Assembly (NCBI GenBank): GCA_015068975.1
Contig: SVJM01000006.1
Coordinates: 1-64,000, forward strand
DNA from: Oscillospiraceae bacterium
GTDB lineage: Bacteria; Bacillota; Clostridia; UMGS1810
DNA: 64,000 nt
Direction of reading: 5' to 3'
Shown: piece by piece, positions 26,972 through 35,922 of the stretch
Numbering within the stretch: position 1 is the first letter of the stretch
Layout of the letters: every line of letters begins with the position of its first letter
Translations under genes and position numbers: made by a program
The notes under the pieces: model-generated
Database searches by the model: none
What the model saw: the letters and a program-made list of their open reading frames with translations, nothing else
Told to the model about the DNA's origin: nothing

Positions 26972-27862
26972 ATGAAAGATTATATTGTAAGAGGAAATAC
27001 AAAAGACGGCTATATACGCTTCTTCGGTGCAGATACAAAAGAAACAGTAAACACCGCACACAATATGCACAAGACCTCCCCCGTAGCAACTGCAGCAATA
27101 GGAAGACTCCTTACTGCAGCATCTATGATGGGTGCAATGCTTAAGTCAGAGGATGATATTATTACACTTCAGATGTCAGGAGGCGGTCCTCTTGGCAAGG
27201 TGGTTGCTGTGGCAGACTGCAATGCAAATGTAAAGGGATATGTAGGAAATCCGTTTCTCGATATACCCCTTAACAAAAACGGCAAGCTTGATGTAGGCGG
27301 AGCAATCGGTACAGAGGGCTCTCTCATTGTAATAAGAGATTTCGGTCTTAAAGAGCCATATATCGGCAAAACCCCGCTTGTATCAGGAGAAATTGGTGAC
27401 GACCTTACAAGCTATTTTGCAGTATCAGAGCAGGTGCCGAGTGTAGTAGGACTTGGGGTGCTTGTAGACAGAGATTATACCTGCAAGTGTGCCGGCGGAT
27501 TTATCATCCAGGTAATGCCCGGTGCTACAGATGAGGCTATTACAAAGCTTGAAGAAAATATCAAAAAAGTCAAATCAGTAACAGAGCTTCTTGACTCAGG
27601 CAAAACCATTGAGGATATAATTGCAGATGTTCTTTGTGGCTTTGAGCTTGATTTTTCTGAAAAGAAGGAAACAAAGTACTATTGTAACTGTTCCAAAGAA
27701 AGAGTAGAAAAGGTGCTTATCACTCTTGGAGAAAAAGAGCTTACAGACATTATAGAGCAGGACAAAAAGGCAGAATTAAGCTGTCATTTCTGTGATAAGG
27801 TGTATAACTTCAATGAGGAAGAGCTGAGAAATCTTCTGAAAAACGCAAAAGAAGAAAACTGA
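26972..27862 (+). CDS. hslO: Redox-regulated chaperone Hsp33
   Basis: 296 residues, normal length. The N-terminal domain has the HNMHKTSPVATAAIGRLL pattern, and the C-terminal redox switch has YCNCSKERV and LSCHFCDK, i.e. CxC and CxxC zinc ligands. Oxidation releases zinc and activates holdase activity in the cytosol. AGGAG lies 8 bases before the ATG. Confidence 0.97.
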   Translation: MKDYIVRGNTKDGYIRFFGADTKETVNTAHNMHKTSPVATAAIGRLLTAASMMGAMLKSEDDIITLQMSGGGPLGKVVAVADCNANVKGYVGNPFLDIPLNKNGKLDVGGAIGTEGSLIVIRDFGLKEPYIGKTPLVSGEIGDDLTSYFAVSEQVPSVVGLGVLVDRDYTCKCAGGFIIQVMPGATDEAITKLEENIKKVKSVTELLDSGKTIEDIIADVLCGFELDFSEKKETKYYCNCSKERVEKVLITLGEKELTDIIEQDKKAELSCHFCDKVYNFNEEELRNLLKNAKEEN

Positions 27863-27873
27863 TTATTAAAATG

Positions 27874-27917
27874 AGGCAATAAGCGGACTTTGTATATTGT
27901 TTGCTTACTGCCTTTTT
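27874..27917 (+). terminator. Imperfect terminator after hslO
   Basis: AGGCAATAAGC pairs with GCTTACTGCCT (one mismatch) across an 18-base loop, followed by TTTT. Confidence 0.6.
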
Positions 27918-27971
27918 ATTTGAACAAAATCCAATAGCAATATTATGCAACCACAAGACAATATTTGACAT

Positions 27972-27999
27972 TTAATTATAAATATCTCTGTGATATAAT
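27972..27999 (+). promoter_or_regulatory. Extended −10 promoter of the first GH10 operon
   Basis: TGATATAAT (27991-27999) is an extended −10 box. The −35 region is weak (TTAATT near 27972), which fits a promoter that needs an activator. Confidence 0.55.
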
Positions 28000-28010
28000 C
28001 AAACTGCAAA

Positions 28011-28054
28011 GGTATCTTTTATGCATACCCAAAAGATATCTTTTATGCATACCC
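28011..28054 (+). repeat. Direct repeat with 24-bp period, candidate activator site
   Basis: GGTATCTTTTATGCATACCC (28011-28030) recurs as GATATCTTTTATGCATACCC (28035-28054). Each half begins GGTAT or GATAT and ends ATACC, so each is also nearly palindromic. It lies at or just past the expected transcript start of the GH10 operon. Confidence 0.6.
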
Positions 28055-28190
28055 ACACCACAATTGCAGCCGCATTTACAATCTTAATATTGTGCAAAAA
28101 ATATGCATTTTCGTTAATATCGTTTATTGCAATGGTTACTTAATAATTATACAATATATGTGTAAACTATTAATCCCAAGGAGGAAACCC

Positions 28191-30395
28191 ATGAAAAGAG
28201 TTTTATGTATGATTCTTACATTGGTAATGACTGTTTCATCAACGGCTTTTGCCGGAAGTATAGCAGTACCAAATGTACTTGAGCATCCGGGAGATCACAG
28301 ACCGGTACCAACAGTATTTGAAAAATCCAAATCCTATGATGACCTGCACTTCTTCCCTATGGCAGCAGATGCAGACACAACCTTTAATTCCCTTACAGGC
28401 GGAAAGGTAGTGCTTACAAATGACGATTTGTTTTATGAAGGTGCAACCAAAGAAGGTACAGGTAAATACGGCAAAGTGGAAGTAGTACCTGTAGAAGGTA
28501 TGCCTTTTGACAAGGCTCTCCGCTTCACTACAAATGAGGTTCCTTCAGGAAAATCCGCATTTAACTACCGCATATATCCCGATGACTTTGAAGCATTCAG
28601 AAGCTACAAGGACTATGATATGTGTATAGCAAAGTTCTATGTGAGAAATATAGAGGGCGGAGATTTCGATGCAAAAACAAACAGAATTTATACATATTTC
28701 TGCGAAAAGTCTTTTAACACAAAGGTTCCCGGAGACAACCGTCCATACAGAACCATCGACTTTGGCAGTGAGTGGACTGTTGCTTATGTTCCTGTTCAGC
28801 TGACACATGCTTACGGTCAGTACGGATACATCTTCTCTCTTAACCCTGTTTACTACGAAGGTGTTATAGAGGTAGGCGGATTTGAACTTATAAACTACGG
28901 CGACAAATACGATTATGCAGATATGCCTGTTATGAACAGTTATTATAAAGGCTGCGAGGAAGATGCACAGTGGAGAAAAGAAGCATTTGAAAGAATAGAC
29001 AAATACAGAAAAGGCGACTTCAATATCACGGTCAGGGACAAAAACGGAAACCCTGTGCCCGATGCAAAAATCAACCTTGATATGTATGAGCACGAATTTG
29101 ACTTTTCTGTGGCAGTAAGTGACGGTCTTATTTCAAAACCTGAATACAGAAAAGTAGTGACAGAAAACTTCAATCATTTAGGTGCGGAAGGACATTTTCA
29201 CAGAAGAGATGTAAATGAAGATGAAAATAAATACTTCAAAAATGCAGAGGCATTTATTGACTTTGCAAAAAACAACGGTATCAACGGTGGTATTCACGGA
29301 CATGCACTTCTGTGGGATAACAGTATCACCAGTTCATATTTGAGTGCTTACAAGGATGTATATCAGGACGAAGCACTACTTAAGGCAGAACTGAAAAAGC
29401 ACTTTGAATATATGGCAAATCGTTTCGGCGACGATGTAACAGTATGGGATGTATCCAACGAAGACGGAAGCCGTATAGGAGGACCCACCTGTACATTTAA
29501 AAATATGTACGGAAAAGAATTTCTTGTAGACTTATATAACTGGGCGAGAGAGCTTTTCCCTGATGCAACACTTATGATTACTGACGGTGGATTTAACTAC
29601 AAAAGAGATTTCACAGACTGGGCTGTAGAAAACTTAAAACCCGATATGCTTGGTGTTCAGGGGCATGCAAGTTATGCATCTATCCCTGAAGATGCAATAA
29701 AAACCCTCTTTGACTACTATGACAGATACGGTCTTGAAATGAAGATTACCGAATTTGACTCAACAAATATAAAAGAGGATCCTAACTATCAGGGAAACAT
29801 TGCAAGAGATATGCTTATTGCATATTTCTCTGTTCCTCACATTACCATGATTCAGCTGTGGGGCTTCTGGGATTCAAGTTCAAAGCAGGGAAGTCCGCGT
29901 CTTATGTACAAAAATGACTGGACTATAAAGCCCGGTGGAATTGCCTTTCAGGATCTTGTATACAACAAATGGTGGACAAATGAAGAAGGTACAACAGATA
30001 ATGGCGGCAAGTACTCTGTAAGAGGATTCTATGGTGATTATGATTTAAAAATCAATGCAAATGGAAAAGAGTATCTTCTGAGCCTCCCACTCTATAAGGA
30101 TTCAAAAAATGATGTGGAAATCACCCTTGGCGAAAAGGAAGCAACTGCTATTATAAAAGATACTGACACAAAGGTAAAAGTGGTTATATCTGCCGATGAA
30201 ACTATACCAAATGAAGCAATGGTTATGGGTGAATACGGCGAAGGAAATATCTTAAAGGGTGTAACCTCGTCAAAGGGCGAAACAATCATACAGAGAAATG
30301 AATTTCTTATTGGAGAATACGAAAGAAAAAATGCAGATACAGAGCTTAAACTCATTGTATTAGGTGATGATATCAAAACATCATCTTTGAAATAA
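28191..30395 (+). CDS. Secreted GH10 endo-beta-1,4-xylanase-like enzyme (paralogue 1)
   Basis: 734 residues. A signal peptide (MKRVLCMILTLVMTVSST) is followed by a ~250-residue beta-rich N-terminal region resembling CBM4/9/22-like modules, a short beta-sandwich bridge (GNPVPDAKINLDMYEHEF), the GH10 barrel (residues ~300-600) and a C-terminal beta domain. Catalytic glutamates are Glu424 in WDVSNE (acid/base) and Glu521 in TEFD (nucleophile). The usual GHTLVWH is GHALLWD here. It should cleave xylan-type backbones at the surface or outside the cell. AAGGAGG precedes ATG 28191. It forms an operon with the stalk protein 12 bp downstream. Confidence 0.9.
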   Translation: MKRVLCMILTLVMTVSSTAFAGSIAVPNVLEHPGDHRPVPTVFEKSKSYDDLHFFPMAADADTTFNSLTGGKVVLTNDDLFYEGATKEGTGKYGKVEVVPVEGMPFDKALRFTTNEVPSGKSAFNYRIYPDDFEAFRSYKDYDMCIAKFYVRNIEGGDFDAKTNRIYTYFCEKSFNTKVPGDNRPYRTIDFGSEWTVAYVPVQLTHAYGQYGYIFSLNPVYYEGVIEVGGFELINYGDKYDYADMPVMNSYYKGCEEDAQWRKEAFERIDKYRKGDFNITVRDKNGNPVPDAKINLDMYEHEFDFSVAVSDGLISKPEYRKVVTENFNHLGAEGHFHRRDVNEDENKYFKNAEAFIDFAKNNGINGGIHGHALLWDNSITSSYLSAYKDVYQDEALLKAELKKHFEYMANRFGDDVTVWDVSNEDGSRIGGPTCTFKNMYGKEFLVDLYNWARELFPDATLMITDGGFNYKRDFTDWAVENLKPDMLGVQGHASYASIPEDAIKTLFDYYDRYGLEMKITEFDSTNIKEDPNYQGNIARDMLIAYFSVPHITMIQLWGFWDSSSKQGSPRLMYKNDWTIKPGGIAFQDLVYNKWWTNEEGTTDNGGKYSVRGFYGDYDLKINANGKEYLLSLPLYKDSKNDVEITLGEKEATAIIKDTDTKVKVVISADETIPNEAMVMGEYGEGNILKGVTSSKGETIIQRNEFLIGEYERKNADTELKLIVLGDDIKTSSLK

Positions 30396-30407
30396 GGAGG
30401 AAATGTG

Positions 30408-31415
30408 ATGAAAAAAATTATTATATCTTTACTTATATTAAGTCTTACCGTTTCCATACTTCCTTTATCCCTTGCATTTGCTGATGATATAAAAATCATC
30501 ATAGACGGTAAGGATCAGACTTATGATGTGATGCCTGTAATAGTAAACGGAAGAACTCTCGTACCCTTAAGAGGAATATTTGAGACTCTTGGAGCACGAG
30601 TAGGCTGGGAAGATACCACAAGGACTATCATAGGCTCCAAGGGCGACAAAACAATCGTTCTTCAACCTGACAACACCTTAGCATCTGTTTCGGGAAAAGA
30701 GGTTACTCTGGATGTACCGCCACAGATTATATCTTCAAGAACAATGGTACCTGTAAGATTTATTTCTGAATCATTGGGGGCACAAGTAGATTGGATAGGG
30801 GACACAAGAACTGTTACCATCACAAGCCCGAAAGATACGGAACAGGAGATAAATGAAGAACCAACAACTGAAGAATCTTCATCGTCATCGGAAAACAATC
30901 CCGTAATAATCGACTGGGCAAAGTTCAAAAAATCTCTCAAAAAATACTCAAACGGGTTTGGCTCATTTAATGTTAAGGATGATTCAGTAGAAATCATCTG
31001 CGAAACATTGCCCGAAAAAGACTCAAAATTCAATTTTGCAATAGTTACCGACTTTGAAAACATCATCAAAGAGGGCGATGTTTGCCTTATGAGTTTTAAG
31101 GTAAAGGTAAATTCAGGAGAAGGCTATGTGAAGCCATGGGTACAGGATATAAAAAGCAGAAAAGCACTGTTTGCACAGACCATTGTTGGTAGTGCAGGCG
31201 GCGATTTCACAGAGTGCTATCTCCCGTTTGTAGGTATACCTGACATAAGGGATATAGGTATCAGATTTGGCGGAAAAATTCAGAATATCACACTTAAGGA
31301 TTTTAAGATAGAAAACTTCGGCACAACAAAGAAGCTTTCTGAACTTCCATCAACCATCACAGGAAAGAACGATACTTCTCCGTCATTTGCCGATCTGATT
31401 GCGAATGCACAATAG
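30408..31415 (+). CDS. Secreted stalk-domain protein with CBM-like domain
   Basis: 335 residues. A signal peptide (MKKIIISLLILSLTVSIL) is followed by a copper-amine-oxidase-N (stalk) domain (RTLVPLRGIFETLGARVGW, RTMVPVRFISESLGAQVDW), a Glu/Ser linker (~residues 145-165) and a ~150-residue beta domain (SGEGYVKPWVQDIKSRKALF, CYLPFVGIPDIRDIGIRFGG). That domain occurs twice in the protein at 35923 and resembles the N-terminal regions of the GH10 enzymes. It has no catalytic motif, so it probably binds glycan. It is paired with GH10 paralogue 1. The start ATG 30408 is 7 bases after AGGAGG. Confidence 0.75.
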   Translation: MKKIIISLLILSLTVSILPLSLAFADDIKIIIDGKDQTYDVMPVIVNGRTLVPLRGIFETLGARVGWEDTTRTIIGSKGDKTIVLQPDNTLASVSGKEVTLDVPPQIISSRTMVPVRFISESLGAQVDWIGDTRTVTITSPKDTEQEINEEPTTEESSSSSENNPVIIDWAKFKKSLKKYSNGFGSFNVKDDSVEIICETLPEKDSKFNFAIVTDFENIIKEGDVCLMSFKVKVNSGEGYVKPWVQDIKSRKALFAQTIVGSAGGDFTECYLPFVGIPDIRDIGIRFGGKIQNITLKDFKIENFGTTKKLSELPSTITGKNDTSPSFADLIANAQ

Positions 31416-31432
31416 ATAAAATCAACTTATAA

Positions 31433-31575
31433 GGGAATGTAAAAAAACTCCAGATCGCAAAAAGGCATAGAGTAAGCCAAAATCAAAACCCTGAAATCAC
31501 AACAAAACTTATAAATTACTCATTATGTGGGAAATATTACATTTTTATGTAATATTTCCTCTTTTTTTGTACTTT
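31433..31575 (+). repeat. Element A copy 2
   Basis: It starts 17 bases after the stalk-protein stop. The head is GGGAATGTAAAAAAAC, with CCAGATCGCAAAAAGGCA. The hairpin GGAAATATTACAT/ATGTAATATTTCC (31530-31542 with 31547-31559) and the T-run are identical to copy 1, but the closing strand has decayed to TACTTTTAG. Confidence 0.75.
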
Positions 31576-31589
31576 TAGATGGACGATTG

Positions 31590-31690
31590 CAACGATCCCT
31601 CCACTCTGTAATCCATTCGCCATGGAATCCCTCCACCGCTACGCGGTCCCCCTCCCTTTAAGACAAGGGAGGCTACGCCTCTCGACGTAT
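31590..31690. repeat. GC-rich palindromic intergenic repeat
   Basis: Contains CCGCTACGCGG and CTCCCTTTAAGACAAGGGAG stem-loops. Sequences of this kind are common intergenic repeats in gut Clostridia. It has no coding capacity. Confidence 0.55.
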
Positions 31691-31882
31691 AGTACACAAG
31701 TAATCTGTATTATGTGTAAGATGAAATAACGTTATATAAAAGAAAAAAGTTTTAAAATAATGAATTTTGTTATTAGACAATGAAAATCCAAAAATAATAC
31801 TATGTGTATATTTGAAGGATTTTCAGAAGAATAATGCAAAATTCATATTTTAAAACCGCATAATACAGATTACTTGTGTACT
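31691..31882. mobile_element. MITE-like element with 24-bp perfect terminal inverted repeats
   Basis: 192 bp. The left end (31691-31714) begins AGTACACAAGTAATCTG and the right end (31859-31882) is its exact reverse complement. Inner segments are also palindromic (TTTTAAAATAATGAATTTTG against CAAAATTCATATTTTAAAA, GAAAATCC/GGATTTTC), so the whole unit is a long hairpin. It holds no gene. It resembles a miniature inverted-repeat element; no target-site duplication is obvious. Confidence 0.75.
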
Positions 31883-31970
31883 CCTGCCTTCGGGTAACCC
31901 GAAACCAAAGGTTTCGGCTCAGTTTCTTCTATCACGAAGTCTTTTTCCTATTCCCTTAATCATAAAAACA

Positions 31971-32000
31971 GGGACTGTAAAATAGATTTTTTACAGTCCC
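31971..32000 (-). terminator. Terminator after the second AraC gene
   Basis: GGGACTGTAAAA pairs with TTTTACAGTCCC, and on the minus strand TGTTTTTAT follows. The GGGACTGTAAAA arm matches the head of element A copy 1, so it may be a remnant of that family. Confidence 0.85.
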
Positions 32001-32024
32001 TTGTCGGGTTGATTCAACATAATT

Positions 32025-32813
32025 TTATTTTTTATTATTTCCCCAGGCCTCACACTTTTTTCTGAATGATGAGGGGGTAATACCCACTATCTTTTTAAAT
32101 GTCTTTGTAAATGTGGGAGAATCGGGAAAGCCGCTTTCCTCCCCTATCTGTGATATGGATTTATCTGTATATGCAAGAAGCTGTCGGGCATTGTATATTC
32201 TGGTAGACAGGATATAATTATTGATGGTAAGCCCCGTTTCCTGCTTGAACTTTCTACAGATATGGAATTTGCTCATATGTATATGGCGCGATATATCATC
32301 AATGGTCATATCCTCGTTGATGTTATTACTTATATACTCCATTATATCAGACACAACACCTTTTTTTGTTTGTATCCTTATATCAGATTTATCTGCACAT
32401 AAATGTAACAGCTTAAACACATCAGACAACGCCATAAGGCTCATATCATTATTGTTGACATTTTTGTTTATTTCCTTAAAAAGCCCGTCTACTTGATCAA
32501 AAAATGCTCTGTCGCTCTTTATAAGGGTTCCGTTTTTAAAAAAATCTTTCCGACACAGCTGAAGAAATACATTTCTGTCCACCACAAGCTTACTTCTTAC
32601 ATAATCCTCGGGATCATTGGGTGATATACAATGTATGACTGTTCCATCTATAACCAGTATATCTCCGGGTTCAAAGTTTCTAATGATACTTCCCAGAAGA
32701 AGTGTACCCTTACCTGACACAATCTGCACAATTTCCATAGCGTTATTATGAAAATGCTTTTCATTATACTTCTCACAGGTTCCTGACTGTTTATAATATA
32801 CGGAATAATTCAT
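32025..32813 (-). CDS. AraC-family transcriptional regulator (second)
   Basis: 262 residues. The N-terminal cupin (EKHFHNNAMEIVQIVSGKGT, GDILVIDGTVIHCIS) is followed by two C-terminal helix-turn-helix motifs (MTIDDISRHIHMSKFHICRKF and SISQIGEESGFPDSPTFTK). It is divergent from the SGNH/GH10 operon, with ~180 bp between starts, and so is the likely regulator of that operon. The start ATG 32813 is chosen for the GGGGTGA ribosome site. The protein is distinct from the regulator at 212-1042. Confidence 0.9.
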   Translation of the reverse strand: MNYSVYYKQSGTCEKYNEKHFHNNAMEIVQIVSGKGTLLLGSIIRNFEPGDILVIDGTVIHCISPNDPEDYVRSKLVVDRNVFLQLCRKDFFKNGTLIKSDRAFFDQVDGLFKEINKNVNNNDMSLMALSDVFKLLHLCADKSDIRIQTKKGVVSDIMEYISNNINEDMTIDDISRHIHMSKFHICRKFKQETGLTINNYILSTRIYNARQLLAYTDKSISQIGEESGFPDSPTFTKTFKKIVGITPSSFRKKCEAWGNNKK

Positions 32814-32995
32814 ATACTCACCCCTACCAAAATAATACAGCAAATTATGACAATTTTCAAGTGTTATTTAGCAAATATTGACGATGTCGCACTAAAAAAA
32901 TATAATAAAACAGCAATATTTTTCATTTATTTATACAGTTCAATGTGATATTATTATAATGTAAGTACTGTTAAGAACAGAAAGGATTGTTCAGA

Positions 32996-33625
32996 ATGAA
33001 AAATTTGTTGCTTATTGGTGACTCAATTCGTATGGGTTATGATAAATCTGTAAAAAGAACTTTAGAAGGAAAGGCTAATGTTATTTTTCCAACCGACAAT
33101 TGTCGTTTTGCGGCTTATCTTTTAAGAAAATTTCACGAATATCTCAGTGATATAAAGGGCGAGGATATAGATGTTGTTCACTGGAATGCAGGGCTTTGGG
33201 ATTGCTTAAGATTATTTGAAGAAGATCCCCATACCCCTATCGATGTATATGCATATTACATAGAAAGAGTATGTGTCAGAATAAAAAAGATATGTCCGAA
33301 TGCAAAAGTAATATTTGCAACATCTACAAAAGTACTTTCCGAAAAAATGGGCAAGGATTTCAAAAGATACAATGAAGACATAGAAAAATACAATGAAGTT
33401 GCAGTTGAAATTGCAAAAAAACACGGTTTTGAGATTAACGATTTATATACTCTTTCAACGACACTTCCGGAAGAAGCACATTCCGACGCTGTTCATTACT
33501 ATACTTCAATCGGCACAGAAGCCTTTACAAACAGGGTTCTTTCCTTTGTAGTTCCTGCACTTGGTATAAATGAGGTGCCTGAGTATTGTGAAGAAATGTA
33601 CACAGATAAACCTATCGGCATTTGA
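32996..33625 (+). CDS. SGNH/GDSL-family esterase
   Basis: 209 residues, cytosolic (no signal peptide). The block I LLIGDSIRMGYD holds the nucleophile Ser, and the C-terminal SDAVHYY supplies the catalytic Asp and His. Likely an acetyl or other ester hydrolase acting on xylo-oligosaccharides, given its place at the head of the GH10 operon, 77 bp before the next gene. ATG 32996 is preferred over the TTG at 32987 because AAAGG is spaced correctly. Confidence 0.82.
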   Translation: MKNLLLIGDSIRMGYDKSVKRTLEGKANVIFPTDNCRFAAYLLRKFHEYLSDIKGEDIDVVHWNAGLWDCLRLFEEDPHTPIDVYAYYIERVCVRIKKICPNAKVIFATSTKVLSEKMGKDFKRYNEDIEKYNEVAVEIAKKHGFEINDLYTLSTTLPEEAHSDAVHYYTSIGTEAFTNRVLSFVVPALGINEVPEYCEEMYTDKPIGI

Positions 33626-33702
33626 TATTTTGACTTAACACAAACCATCACTGAAATAATGGCATACAGATTATAAAATCTTTATATAAAGGAGATAAAA
33701 AG

Positions 33703-35901
33703 ATGAAAAAAGTTTTATCAATAATTCTTATACTGGTATTATGTTTATCCTGTACAGTTTCTGCTGCCACAATAAACATACCAAATGTACTGAAGCACCC
33801 GGGCGATCACAGACCGGTACCAACAGAATTTGAAAAGAGCAAGGATTACAGCGATCTGCACTACTTCCCTATGGCGGCAGACCCTGACAAAACCTTTGAA
33901 GGTCTTACCGGCGGAAAGGTTATCCTTGGTAATGACGCTCTTTTCTACGAAGGTGCAACTGTAGAGGGTGGCAAAACCTACGGAACAGTTGAAACAGTAG
34001 CGGTTGAAGGCATGCACTTTGACAAAGCACTGAGATTTACCACAACAGAGGTTCCGGGCAAACACTCTGCATTTAACTATCGTATATATCCTGATGACTT
34101 TGATGCATTCAAGGATTACAAAGACGGAGAAATGTGTCTTGCCAAATTCTATGTAAGAAACATAGAAGGCGGAAATTTTGACACAAAAACAAACAGAATC
34201 TACGCTTATTTCTGTGAAAAGTCATTCCGCGCTCCAAACCACAGAGAAACCTACAAAATAGTGGACTTTGATCATAACTGGAGAGCAGCATATGTACCTG
34301 TGAAGCTTAATCACGAATACGGCAAAGCAGGATATATATTCTCTCTTAACCCCATTTATTATAAGGGCATTGTAGAAGTGGGCGGATTTGAGCTTATAAA
34401 CTATGGCATAGGAAAATACGACTATCAGGATATGCCTGTTATGCTTGGCTACTATCAGGGTTGTGAAGAGGATGCACAGTGGAGAAAGGATGCGATGGAA
34501 AGAATCGACCGGATAAGAAAGGGTGATGTTTCCATTACTGTTAAAGACAAAGAGGGCAATCCTATTCCTGATGCAAAAGTAAATGTGGATATGTATGAGC
34601 ATGAATTTGACTTTTCTGTTGCCATTGGTCAGCAGATTGCAAAAATGCCAAAATACAGAGAAGCAGTAGTTCAGAACTTCAATCATCTGGGTACAGAAGG
34701 CGGTTTTCATCGTCAGACTGTAAATGACGACGAGAATATCCAGTATGACTACAACGACGCATATATCAAATTTGCAAAAAATAATGGCATCACACATGGT
34801 GTTCATGGTCACGCTCTTTTGTGGGATGCAAACATAGACCAGTTCTGGATGACAGCATATGAACCTGTATATAAAGACAAAGATAAGTTTATGGAAAGTG
34901 TAAGAAAGCACTTTGAATATATGGCAGAACGCTTTGGTGACGATGTTACCGTATGGGATGTAACAAACGAGGACGGAAGCCGTGTTTATGGTCCTACCTG
35001 CACCTTCAAAAATCTTTACGGAAACGAAATCCTGATAGATTTTTACAATTGGGCGAGAGAGCTTTTCCCAAATGCTACTCTTATGCTGACGGATGGCGGT
35101 CACGAAGTCAACCAGGAATTTTCAGACTGGGCAATAGAAACCTTAAAACCCGATATGCTTGGAGTTCAGGGTCATGCAGGACCGGCATTTATCCCCGAAA
35201 AGATAATCGAAGCACTCTACAGGACTTATGAAAGATATGGTCTTGAAATGAAAATCACCGAATTTGACACATCGGGTGTTACAGATGATGTGAACTATCA
35301 GGGAAATATCGCAAGAGATGCTCTTATTGCATATTTCTCCGTACCATACATAGATATGATTCAGTTGTGGGGCTTCTGGAATTCAAGCTCTACCACACTT
35401 CAGTGGAGATTTATGTACTATAATGACTGGACATTAAAACCCGGCGGTATAGCCTTTCAGGACCTTGTATACAACAAATGGTGGACAAGAGAAGAAGGTA
35501 CAACTGACAAAGACGGAAAATACAATTTAAGAGCATTCTACGGAGATTATGACATCAAAATAAACGCCAACGGAAAAGATTATCTCTTATCAGTTCCTTT
35601 GTACAAAGACTCCAAAAACCATGTTGAAATCGTGCTTGATGATAATAATGCAACTGCATACATCAAAAACTCTGATACAAAATGCACCATTGTTACAACT
35701 TCAGATATAAACACATCCAACGAAGCACTTGTTATCGCTGAATATAAAGATGGCAAGCTTCTGGGTGCGGCACCTTCAAAGGGCGAAAGCATCATCAACA
35801 GAAATGAATTTCTTTCTGCTGCATATGAAAGAAAAGACCCTTCATCAGAGCTATATACAATCCTTTCAACAACACAAGCAAATCTTATTCCTATCAAATA
35901 A
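33703..35901 (+). CDS. Secreted GH10 endo-beta-1,4-xylanase-like enzyme (paralogue 2)
   Basis: 732 residues with the same architecture as paralogue 1: signal peptide (MKKVLSIILILVLCLSCTVS), CBM-like N-terminal region, GH10 barrel and C-terminal beta domain. Catalytic Glu423 (WDVTNE) and Glu520 (TEFD) are present; GHALLWD again replaces the usual GHTLVWH. The two proteins are collinear throughout, which indicates a gene duplication. It is 21 bp upstream of its own stalk/CBM-like partner, repeating the GH10-stalk order of the first cassette. Confidence 0.9.
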   Translation: MKKVLSIILILVLCLSCTVSAATINIPNVLKHPGDHRPVPTEFEKSKDYSDLHYFPMAADPDKTFEGLTGGKVILGNDALFYEGATVEGGKTYGTVETVAVEGMHFDKALRFTTTEVPGKHSAFNYRIYPDDFDAFKDYKDGEMCLAKFYVRNIEGGNFDTKTNRIYAYFCEKSFRAPNHRETYKIVDFDHNWRAAYVPVKLNHEYGKAGYIFSLNPIYYKGIVEVGGFELINYGIGKYDYQDMPVMLGYYQGCEEDAQWRKDAMERIDRIRKGDVSITVKDKEGNPIPDAKVNVDMYEHEFDFSVAIGQQIAKMPKYREAVVQNFNHLGTEGGFHRQTVNDDENIQYDYNDAYIKFAKNNGITHGVHGHALLWDANIDQFWMTAYEPVYKDKDKFMESVRKHFEYMAERFGDDVTVWDVTNEDGSRVYGPTCTFKNLYGNEILIDFYNWARELFPNATLMLTDGGHEVNQEFSDWAIETLKPDMLGVQGHAGPAFIPEKIIEALYRTYERYGLEMKITEFDTSGVTDDVNYQGNIARDALIAYFSVPYIDMIQLWGFWNSSSTTLQWRFMYYNDWTLKPGGIAFQDLVYNKWWTREEGTTDKDGKYNLRAFYGDYDIKINANGKDYLLSVPLYKDSKNHVEIVLDDNNATAYIKNSDTKCTIVTTSDINTSNEALVIAEYKDGKLLGAAPSKGESIINRNEFLSAAYERKDPSSELYTILSTTQANLIPIK

Positions 35902-35922
35902 TTCACAAGGAGAATGAAAAAT

